Source: CAZBGQ01 sp964491515
GTDB lineage: Bacteria > Patescibacteriota > Gracilibacteria > UBA1369 > UBA12473
Direction of reading: 5' to 3'
DNA: 46,409 nt
Assembly: GCA_964491515.1 (NCBI GenBank)
Contig: CAZBGQ010000009.1
Location: 1 to 46,409 of the forward strand
Positions 25,201 through 31,102 of this stretch are shown here, in pieces (positions within the stretch are counted from its first letter, which is position 1; every line of letters begins with the position of its first letter). The notes beneath the pieces were generated by a model. That model saw only the letters and a program-made list of their open reading frames with translations. It was not told where the DNA came from and did no database searches. Position numbers and translations under genes: made by a program.

Positions 25201-26024
25201 TGGATAATATTAGTTATTCTATGTATGTTGCTGGAGGTGGACCTGTCTTTGATATTTTTGAATTGGCTGGTGTTGGCGATGGTGTGAATCAAAATACTCA
25301 TCCGTTAGATTATTTAACGGATAGTGTGACTACACTACGTCCATTTGGGGGAGGATTTTTTGATGATGGAATGCTTCAGGAAGTGCGTCTTAATGATATG
25401 GCTGAATTTACACAGAAGGCGGCTGATAAAATTGAAAAGTATGAGGGTAAGATTGCGAAGAAGGCGGAAAAGAGAAGGGGACTTGATCCATCGAGTGCTA
25501 AAGCTATTCAATTAGATAAGGATATTATGAAATTAATGGAGGCTATTCTTCATCTCCAGACATATGTTGATGGAAGATGGGTGCATGAAGTTCGTGAACT
25601 ACTTGAAAAACAGGAGGAATTGGTGCAGAAGGCTAGATTAATATTTATGGAAATTGCCGATGATCATGAATGGCCAAACGATACTTTTGGTGATCGTGGC
25701 TCAAGTATGGTTTCTTCTGCGGTTACTCGTGTGGGATCTGGTCAGGATCTTGTGGATAAAGAAGATAAAGATATTTGGCAATATTTATCGGATTATCCTG
25801 CGGTTGATACGGGTGATGGGAAGGGAACGAAAATCTCTTTTAGAGATTTTATAGCTTTAGCTACTTTAGTTGATATGAGAAAAAAACAGCTAACTCAATT
25901 AGGAATGGATATTTATAATGGGCCAACATTTTTTGAGAGAGCTAGAGAAGGAGCTACACTTAATTTGCCTGTCCCGGATGCTGATCCTTCCCCAGATACT
26001 GATACTGAAGATTTAGCTGATTAA
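22233..26024 (+). CDS. Giant helical membrane protein of unknown function
   Basis: A 1263-residue protein that I cannot assign to a family. The start (1-45) is Pro/Ala/Glu-rich and disordered. Hydrophobic, Gly/Ala-rich segments likely to enter the membrane are near 66-90, 119-137, 290-328, 438-453, 594-612, 896-910 and 925-970. Between them are amphipathic helical stretches; 1056-1145 is strongly charged and coiled-coil-like (AADKIEKYEGKIAKKAEKRRG). The C-terminus is an Asp/Pro/Thr tail. There is no signal peptide and no catalytic motif. It has a strong promoter and is followed by two small helical genes, so the three may form one complex. It resembles no phage tape-measure context, since no phage genes are nearby. 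Confidence 0.75.
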   Translation: MSAPPPPSAGSIETPESAPPEQYAVAAVEAHEALAEEPPSRSRRLIEFLSSATKQMWETFKGADLVGKGAMVAAGAVTAYVGIKLIEKGVSLFRGSWNKVSSLGDSLDEGLEKVRGFSIKKTIAILVGGSALVALFTNMDEIMELWDEAKLHPEGLFEGLKAGIAARVLSGALDISDERWDELAAEHSWFPSRETRDAAKGVVTDVKDSLEDVKKGIDVGLDKMAEWDEKSGLKALRGRMWGFLDEKFEGWRDSPILVMIKDLDDPAKIAEHLSLDTPEKRSAFLDEMQGAALGAGAVGAGSYLLHSLMDSPWVGPITGVNVALYMVMQNEKMDAALVGSFKFLKETADALHNQVQLVATKMGIKPEWLLLQDEGFGVKSMMDYTFKKMIEHPDLTALTILNAGFLERKLIWSFIKDSFFFIVNAAQETGEFIIEHKEVSGLMMAVGGVILIERRKVISDLAEIFYPDDADARREFIDDITGFLNKFEITRISDTPGKTEAALLPVYERFIKDPLEFISDPDNSLALYELTKDGHLEWHVLEPGKTVAVGWFFGANPLSNALHLGWYEVEALFDEWDTRGLSMDNLGVYGTYTGELVITTAAIYGAARSGLFQLGGFHGAEGGTMRAIRANWAPWAPEFRQTLRSMARASLDTVTLSEATSALQGRRLHKVSSEVARVLTVVEEVKGSGKVSSANLRELAIAKKNMGRLSARGSQVHYADAEFITEVQVLDKLVEDIWSGSNTARASQAAGKSTEAKAKISEISDMAGELKNKHSLTQSKWSRRLGRVQQLIDVKFRGIESDYVPVKHGQEITTRGIERLSNPALRAHAQELSLHGLSRESLIELDRSGSLTESAIKDFLRDVKSDKTLAPKMNEIAYMEQYAKQLKFVHEFQKYGALAMVIAMVYGFQHADDKADFLIQTSAHLSGFAAGVGAVRVAETTMTNKLPPIYRLAADLAVGTVFALGAGKAVDAYAMEPLDKYFPNRNQVDLDNISYSMYVAGGGPVFDIFELAGVGDGVNQNTHPLDYLTDSVTTLRPFGGGFFDDGMLQEVRLNDMAEFTQKAADKIEKYEGKIAKKAEKRRGLDPSSAKAIQLDKDIMKLMEAILHLQTYVDGRWVHEVRELLEKQEELVQKARLIFMEIADDHEWPNDTFGDRGSSMVSSAVTRVGSGQDLVDKEDKDIWQYLSDYPAVDTGDGKGTKISFRDFIALATLVDMRKKQLTQLGMDIYNGPTFFERAREGATLNLPVPDADPSPDTDTEDLAD

Positions 26025-26036
26025 CTCCCCTATTTT

Positions 26037-26276
26037 ATGTACATCACACCTCAAAAATTCGCGGAATATCTTAAGAATTCTACGTTGTCCCCTACTGAAC
26101 AGCGTAATGTTTTAAAGTTATTGCCATCGCTGACGGCTGAACAGATTCAAGAGTTGGGAAAAGTATTCATGGATGATGTTGAGGAGCAGCAGGAGGTTTT
26201 GCAGGATCATGAGCAGAAGCGGGATCAATTATTGTTGAAGTTTAGTATTGAAATGGAACAACTTAAGAATGAATGA
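26037..26276 (+). CDS. Small helical protein, partner candidate of the giant protein
   Basis: A 79-residue, fully helical, highly charged protein with a predicted coiled coil in the C-terminal half (EEQQEVLQDHEQKRDQLLLK). The N-terminal half, YLKNSTLSPTEQRNVLKLLPSLTAEQIQELGKVF, looks like a small helical bundle. It has no membrane segment. It starts 12 nt after the 1263-aa gene behind the C/T-rich spacer CTCCCCTATTTT. Its last codons overlap the next start by 8 nt, implying translational coupling. The function is unknown. Confidence 0.65.
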   Translation: MYITPQKFAEYLKNSTLSPTEQRNVLKLLPSLTAEQIQELGKVFMDDVEEQQEVLQDHEQKRDQLLLKFSIEMEQLKNE

Positions 26277-26898
26277 TTTTGAAGAGTCTTCCGAGGATAG
26301 AATGGAGCATTTCGGTGTTTTGGCTGAGGTGGATGCTCAGTGGAAGGGTTTTGAGGAGGCATTTAGTGAGTTCGAAGTTTGGGATGCTGCATGGAGCGAG
26401 AGTGATGAGAAGCGTCGTGAGGTGATAAAATTGGAGCGTTTATTGGCAGGTGGGGATGTGCCGGAAGGATTTGTTGAAGGGATTAAGTTGTCGATTGGTT
26501 TTTTCTCGCGCAATCAGATTTTGCAGCTTGAACGTTTGACTGAGCACCTTGGAGAGGGCCAGGCTGTAGAGAAAGATCAGGAACATTTTGAAAAAGGATC
26601 TGAAAAGGAGGGAGTGGATACTTTTGGGGAGCGTCAGATAGTTTTGGCTGGCTTTGATGAATTGATGATTAAGTATTATGAATTGGTGGCTCGTTTGGCT
26701 TTGAGTGGGCGTGAAAAGGAGCAAATTGAGGCTTTAATGAAGGTTGCATGGACGTCGATTGAGGCATGTGCAACGGCTATTAAGGAGGCGGTGCGTAAAG
26801 GGAAGAGCCTCACTGAAATTCAGTTGATTGTGTTTCGGTTTGAGCAACAGTTAAATGCGCTGGATCCGGATCATGGATTTGTGCCTAGCAAGATTTAG
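26269..26898 (+). CDS. Hypothetical acidic helical protein
   Basis: A 209-residue acidic, helix-rich cytoplasmic protein of unknown function. The ATG at 26269 lies in ATGAATGA, overlapping the stop of the preceding gene, so translation is probably coupled; a frame start at 26248 would overlap further. It is rich in Glu, Phe and Trp at the N-terminus (AQWKGFEEAFSEFEVWDAAW) and has an amphipathic C-terminal region. It is the third gene of the unit that begins with the 1263-aa protein and ends near an inverted repeat at 26909. Confidence 0.65.
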   Translation: MNDFEESSEDRMEHFGVLAEVDAQWKGFEEAFSEFEVWDAAWSESDEKRREVIKLERLLAGGDVPEGFVEGIKLSIGFFSRNQILQLERLTEHLGEGQAVEKDQEHFEKGSEKEGVDTFGERQIVLAGFDELMIKYYELVARLALSGREKEQIEALMKVAWTSIEACATAIKEAVRKGKSLTEIQLIVFRFEQQLNALDPDHGFVPSKI

Positions 26899-26908
26899 TA
26901 GTCCTTCT

Positions 26909-26922
26909 CCCGCTTGAGCGGG
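26909..26922. terminator. GC hairpin at a convergent junction
   Basis: CCCGC, a TTGA loop and GCGGG form a perfect 5-bp stem between the plus-strand unit and elp3 (minus). No T-run follows on either strand, so it is at best a weak bidirectional terminator. Confidence 0.35.
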
Positions 26923-26932
26923 TTAAGCCGGA

Positions 26933-28696
26933 TTATAACTTCTTAATCATGTAGGTGCCTACAAGTTTGTATCCCCATTTTCGGTAGTATTCTCGGGTTC
27001 CGATAGAGGCAATGACTGCCATTTTTTTGATGCCTCGGTCACGGGTGATTTGCTCTGCTTTTTCAATGAGTTTTCGGCCTAAGCCTAGGTGCTGTGGGGC
27101 GGTTTTGTGTGTTTTTCCGATTTCAACTTGAAATCCGTAGGTGTGGATTTCTCGGATGATGGCGCAGCCGTTGAGTTCTGGTATGAAATGGGATTCGCTT
27201 GAATTTAGGTACGAGTGAAAACGTAGACGGAGTAGTGATAGAAGTTTGTCGTGGCGCTTGTCTTCGTATGTTAGGAAATATTCGTGTCCATCAGAAGCTT
27301 CGAAGTCTTGCTGTTTGTAGGTCACATCTTCTTCTCTCACATCGGCACCGCGGATTTCTCGGCAGCGGATGCAACGGCATTCCCACTCCTTTCCTTCGCG
27401 TTCGCGTTTTTGCTGAATCATTTGACGGAGATTGGTGATGAGAGAGCCGGAAAGTATGCTTTCTCCAGGGATGTCTCTAATGAGGCGCTCTATGCGTAAA
27501 AATTCGGGGACTTCTTTTTTGATGCGTACGATGAGATTGGCGAGGGTTTTATCGTCGTAGGATTCGTATTTCCCGTCTTCCCACCAGCGTTTTAGTTCGG
27601 AAAATGGGACGACGGAACAGGGATAAAGTTTGAGGAAGTCTGGTTTGTAAGCAGCGTCGGTGAACACGGTTTTCATCATTTGATAGTCGCGTTCAGGGTC
27701 TGAGCCTGGCAGGTTTGGCATCATGTGGATGGCAATTTTGAATCCAGCGTCCTTGATGAGTTTGATGGCTTCTTTTCCTTGGGCGACTGTCTCTCCCCGC
27801 TTGTTGAGCTCTAGTACGTCGTCGTAGAGGCTTTGAATGCCGATTTGAACCTTAGTGCAGCCAAGCTTGCGGAATCGGATGAGTTCTTTTTTTGTGACGT
27901 GGTCGGGGCGTGTTTCTAGGCTCAGTGCGATCATGCGGTGTTCGGCTGTTTCGTTGTGTCGTTGAGCCTCTTCAAGTTTGCGAAATTTGGTTTCATTCAG
28001 AGAATTGTATAATTGTCGGACGAAGGCGGTTTGGTACGGATGTGGATAAGAAGAAAAGGTGCCTCCGAGTACGATCATTTCGACTTTGTCGGTGGGATGT
28101 CCTTGGTTTTTTAGGCTTCGGAGACGGTTTTTTGTCTGTAGGTGTGGATCGAAGTCGTTGAGTACGGCGCGCATTGCTCCCGGTTCGTTGGAGAGGTAGC
28201 TTTTGGGCATCCCTTCTTCGGTTGGGCAGAACACACATTTTCCTGGGCAGTAGAATGGTTTTGTGAGAACGGTGACTACGCTGACTCCGGCAAGGCTCCG
28301 AATGTTTCGTTTTCGGAAAAGCTTGGCGAAGTGTGGTTGATCGTTAATTTTGCCTTCTTTCTGGAGGCGGTGGTAGGTTTTTAAAATTTCAATGTTGGCT
28401 GGAGTGCTCACCCCCTCCTCTTTTGCGAATCGCTTTTTGAGTTGGGTAAGTTCTTTTTCGGATGTGATGTTCTGATCGACGGCTTGTTTAATGAACGTCT
28501 CCAGCTTGGGGACCCCCTCAAAATCACCTCCTCTACTGCAATCTGCCATTTCCGGCTGTAAATGCTTCACCGTTCCTTGACGTATCTTTTTTTGATACGC
28601 CTTCGTCCCGGGTTCAACATTTTCGCTCAAAACTGGCAAATTTCGTGACGATGCGGTATTTTTCAGGGGGTCCCTATTATTGTCACCGGTTTGCAT
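26933..28696 (-). CDS. Elp3-type radical SAM/acetyltransferase for tRNA U34
   Basis: A 587-residue bacterial Elp3, the enzyme that makes 5-carboxymethyl-type modifications on tRNA wobble uridine using SAM and acetyl-CoA. The radical SAM cluster motif is CPGKCVFC (Cys150, Cys154, Cys157), followed by LSNEPGAMRAVLNDFDP, which matches the conserved Elp3 segment YEPTSMRA. A basic N-terminal region (about 1-130) includes KTYHRLQKEGKI, matching the Elp3 tRNA-contacting part. The C-terminal GNAT domain holds QHLGLGRKLIEKAEQI (535-550) and REYYRKWGYKLVG. A leaderless promoter precedes it. It lies head to head with a Trm9-like methyltransferase gene, with 16 nt between start codons. Confidence 0.93.
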   Translation of the reverse strand: MQTGDNNRDPLKNTASSRNLPVLSENVEPGTKAYQKKIRQGTVKHLQPEMADCSRGGDFEGVPKLETFIKQAVDQNITSEKELTQLKKRFAKEEGVSTPANIEILKTYHRLQKEGKINDQPHFAKLFRKRNIRSLAGVSVVTVLTKPFYCPGKCVFCPTEEGMPKSYLSNEPGAMRAVLNDFDPHLQTKNRLRSLKNQGHPTDKVEMIVLGGTFSSYPHPYQTAFVRQLYNSLNETKFRKLEEAQRHNETAEHRMIALSLETRPDHVTKKELIRFRKLGCTKVQIGIQSLYDDVLELNKRGETVAQGKEAIKLIKDAGFKIAIHMMPNLPGSDPERDYQMMKTVFTDAAYKPDFLKLYPCSVVPFSELKRWWEDGKYESYDDKTLANLIVRIKKEVPEFLRIERLIRDIPGESILSGSLITNLRQMIQQKREREGKEWECRCIRCREIRGADVREEDVTYKQQDFEASDGHEYFLTYEDKRHDKLLSLLRLRFHSYLNSSESHFIPELNGCAIIREIHTYGFQVEIGKTHKTAPQHLGLGRKLIEKAEQITRDRGIKKMAVIASIGTREYYRKWGYKLVGTYMIKKL

Positions 28697-28707
28697 GGAT
28701 GTAATCT
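28680..28707 (+). promoter_or_regulatory. Promoter of the methyltransferase-glycosyltransferase gene
   Basis: TTGTCA (28680-28685), a 16-nt spacer and TAATCT (28702-28707), with 5 nt to the ATG at 28713. The -10 box overlaps the -10 box of the divergent elp3 promoter, so the two may exclude each other. Confidence 0.45.
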
Positions 28708-28731
28708 AACCTATGAAACAGGAAACTGCAA
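28703..28731 (-). promoter_or_regulatory. Leaderless promoter of elp3
   Basis: On the minus strand: TTGCAG (complement of 28726-28731), a 17-nt spacer and TAGATT (complement of 28703-28708), then 6 nt to the ATG at 28696. It lies partly inside the first codons of the divergent gene. Confidence 0.55.
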
Positions 28732-30212
28732 TTAAGCTTCTCGAGAAAGTCCGTACCACGTATGACACGATTGCGGCTGACTTTGATCGTACGCGGCAGC
28801 GAGTCTGGCCGGAATTTGCTCGATTTGATTCTTATCTGGTTGAAGGAGCACGAATTTTAGATGTGGGTTGTGGGAATGGGAGGCTTCTAAAGTACCTGGA
28901 TGGGAAGAATTTTAGATCTTATAAAGGAGTTGATAATTCGATTGAACTTTTGTCGTTGGCTAAAAAACAGCACAGTGGCTCCAAGATTTCCTTCAAGGAA
29001 GGGACGCTTATGGATGTGCCCGTTAAGAACGGTGGGTATGATGCGGTTTTTTCAATAGCGGCGTTGCATCATGTTCCTTCTCGTGAACTTCAGTTGAAGG
29101 CGTTGGGTGAATGCAATCGGGCCTTGTCTCCGGATGGATACTTGTTGTTAACGGTGTGGGATCTGTATCGGATGAAGTCACTCCCCTATTTTCTGCGATC
29201 AATTTTTCGATCTTTGTTTAGTTTTGGAGATTATTCGTATAAAGATCTGTTTGTTCCGTGGGGGAGAAAAAATCCTAAAATGAGGTACTGTTATGCGTTT
29301 ACGATGAGGGAGCTGAGACGATTGTTGATGGATGCGGGATTTGAAATTGTGGAATCGTGGACGGTGGGAACTGGGAAATCAGGTAATCATGTGATTGTGG
29401 CTAAGCCGTTTGTTCCTTCTAGTATTCGTCCTGGGGCTCGGATTATGGGTGTGGATTTTGATGCGGTGACATTGAATGAGTCGGTTGCGTTGGTGGCGCG
29501 GTTTTTGCGGTCGGGGCGCCAGCATTTGGTGGTGACTCCAAATCCAGAGATTTTGCTTAGGGCGAATCGTGATCTTAAATATCGGAAGATTTTGAATAAG
29601 GCGTCGCTGAAAGTGGCGGATGGAGCCGGCATCCTTTGGGCGTCGCTGTTGGTTAATTCAAAAGGTGTGAAACGTATTTTCCGTGGACTATTTGAATTGG
29701 TTGGAATGGTTGTCATGCCATGGCGGTCGAAGCGTATCTTTCCTGAGCGTGTAACAGGAGTGGATTTGATGGAAAAGTTGCTTGATCGTAGTGCGGTTAT
29801 CGGAGCAAAGGTGTTTTTGTTGGGAGCGGCGGACGGAGTTGCTGATCAGGTGGCTGAAAAATGGCGCGTGGCGGACATTGTGGGAACTTATGTGGGTTCC
29901 CCTGCTTCCCGTGATGAATCGGAAATTATTAAGCGTGTGAATGAATCTGGTGCGAATCTTTTGTTTGTGGCCTATGGCGCCCCAAAACAGGAGCAATGGA
30001 TTGATCGTAATTTGAAAAAAATGCCTAATGTTAAGGTCGCAGTTGGAGTTGGTGGAGCATTTGATTTTGTAGCGGGTGTTCAGTCGCGTGCTCCTGAGAT
30101 GATGCAGCGTGCGGGACTTGAGTGGTTGTGGCGTGTTGGGCGTGAGCCTAGGCGGATTAAGCGCATTTTTAATGCGACGGTGCGGTTCCCTTGGAAGGTG
30201 ATGAAAGGTTGA
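28713..30212 (+). CDS. Trm9-like methyltransferase fused to WecG/TagA glycosyltransferase
   Basis: A 499-residue two-domain protein. Residues 1-232 are a class I SAM methyltransferase with the Trm9/ALKBH8 pattern: YDTIAADFDRTR then WP, LDVGCGNG (49-56), ALHHVPSRE, DLFVPW (178-183), RYCYAF and NHVIVAKP. Trm9 methylates cm5U34 in tRNA to mcm5U, the step after Elp3, whose gene is divergent next door. Residues 243-490 are a GT26 WecG/TagA/CpsF domain: TPNPEILLRANRD, VADGAG (Asp303), TGVDLM, GAPKQEQW and GVGGAFDF. That family adds N-acetylmannosamine-type sugars to lipid-linked glycans. Each domain looks complete. Which pathway the fused protein serves is uncertain. Confidence 0.85.
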   Translation: MKQETAIKLLEKVRTTYDTIAADFDRTRQRVWPEFARFDSYLVEGARILDVGCGNGRLLKYLDGKNFRSYKGVDNSIELLSLAKKQHSGSKISFKEGTLMDVPVKNGGYDAVFSIAALHHVPSRELQLKALGECNRALSPDGYLLLTVWDLYRMKSLPYFLRSIFRSLFSFGDYSYKDLFVPWGRKNPKMRYCYAFTMRELRRLLMDAGFEIVESWTVGTGKSGNHVIVAKPFVPSSIRPGARIMGVDFDAVTLNESVALVARFLRSGRQHLVVTPNPEILLRANRDLKYRKILNKASLKVADGAGILWASLLVNSKGVKRIFRGLFELVGMVVMPWRSKRIFPERVTGVDLMEKLLDRSAVIGAKVFLLGAADGVADQVAEKWRVADIVGTYVGSPASRDESEIIKRVNESGANLLFVAYGAPKQEQWIDRNLKKMPNVKVAVGVGGAFDFVAGVQSRAPEMMQRAGLEWLWRVGREPRRIKRIFNATVRFPWKVMKG

Positions 30213-30220
30213 CTTGGGGA

Positions 30221-30249
30221 TTGTTTTTCCTGTCTATATATTGTATAAT
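30221..30249 (+). promoter_or_regulatory. Promoter of the 159-residue hypothetical gene
   Basis: TTGTTT (30221-30226), a 17-nt spacer and a perfect TATAAT (30244-30249). Confidence 0.7.
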
Positions 30250-30266
30250 ACTCTAATGGTAAGAGT
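30250..30266 (+). promoter_or_regulatory. Dyad at the expected start site
   Basis: ACTCT (30250-30254), a 7-nt loop and AGAGT (30262-30266) form a perfect 5-bp inverted repeat directly after the -10 box, spanning the predicted start site. Confidence 0.5.
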
Positions 30267-30281
30267 TTCTAATTTTTTCTT

Positions 30282-30761
30282 ATGTCTGAAGAAGATCCCT
30301 CGAAAGCTGCGGAAACCCCCAGAGATCGCCTGAGTTGGGAGGAGATTTATGGAGATATGCCTGAAAGTATTCGCGATTGGCCTCAGAATCCTAAGCGAAA
30401 GGACTATTTGAGTCCTGGAGTTTTTGTTGATCTTACTCGGATGAGGGTGGAGTCCTGGATTGGAGAATTGAGAGCTGTACATGAAGCACGTGGAATGGTG
30501 CGTCTTTATCTTGGAATGGATAGTTTTCCTAAAGATGAGCCTTTAATCCGTGTTACTATTGTGGAAATTCCGGAAAAAACCAGGCTGGATCCTGTGTGTG
30601 GTGATATTGTTGTGGAGGCTGAGGGAGTTCGGGCTACAATTTCTGCGTCAATTTTTTACAACTGTATTAAGGGGCCCCATAAAGGCATAACTAATGTTAT
30701 TGGGCCAGTGGGTAGAGGTTGGGCTACTCGCCCTCCTGATTGGCTTGGAAATGTTGGTTAA
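30282..30761 (+). CDS. Hypothetical 159-residue cytoplasmic protein
   Basis: No family recognised. The first 40 residues are acidic and polar and include SWEEIYGDMPESIRDWP. The remainder looks like a beta-rich globular domain (GMVRLYLGMD, LIRVTIVEIPE, GDIVVEAEGVRATIS). There are two Cys and no membrane helix. A near-consensus promoter and a start-site dyad precede it, so it is probably well expressed as a single gene. It ends 5 nt before the convergent membrane protein gene. Confidence 0.65.
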   Translation: MSEEDPSKAAETPRDRLSWEEIYGDMPESIRDWPQNPKRKDYLSPGVFVDLTRMRVESWIGELRAVHEARGMVRLYLGMDSFPKDEPLIRVTIVEIPEKTRLDPVCGDIVVEAEGVRATISASIFYNCIKGPHKGITNVIGPVGRGWATRPPDWLGNVG

Positions 30762-30766
30762 TCCTA

Positions 30767-31069
30767 CTACTTCTTCCCTTTCTTCTTAGCTTTGGCTTTT
30801 GGTTTTTCTTCTTGTTTCATGCGGTCGTGGACTTTTTTGGTTGCGACTTCGACGACGGGACGGGCCATTTTCATGATTTCTCCGGTCATTTTAAGCGGAG
30901 CGACGATCATTTTGTTAACACGCTCAGCAGACTGTTTAACGGCATCGCTGGCTTTGTTTACATCACGGAGAATGAGAATTGCATAGATCAGAACAACTGA
31001 GAAAAATATTGTCATTAAAGCCACTCCAATGGAGAGGATAATATAGAGTATGTCGAGTGCGCTTAACAT
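30767..31069 (-). CDS. Small single-span membrane protein with basic tail
   Basis: A 100-residue protein with one N-terminal membrane helix (about 8-33; LYIILSIGVALMTIFFSVVLIYAIL), an amphipathic helix resembling DUF948-type proteins (RDVNKASDAVKQSAERVNKM) and a Lys-rich end (KPKAKAKKKGKK). The topology suggests a short outside N-terminus and a cytoplasmic tail that could bind nucleic acid or acidic lipid. The function is unknown. It is the last gene of a minus-strand run starting with the PH-domain protein. Its leader is C-rich (CCCCTCCCACC before the ATG). Confidence 0.65.
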   Translation of the reverse strand: MLSALDILYIILSIGVALMTIFFSVVLIYAILILRDVNKASDAVKQSAERVNKMIVAPLKMTGEIMKMARPVVEVATKKVHDRMKQEEKPKAKAKKKGKK

Positions 31070-31093
31070 GGTGGGAGGGGTTAGCTTGACTTA

Positions 31094-31102
31094 ATTATAT
31101 CA
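31094..31102 (-). promoter_or_regulatory. Extended -10 promoter overlapping the gatB stop
   Basis: On the minus strand TGA-TATAAT: TATAAT is the complement of 31094-31099, and the TG of the extended -10 is formed by the gatB stop codon TGA (31100-31102). No good -35 is visible. The leader to the ATG at 31069 is roughly 18 nt. Confidence 0.45.
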
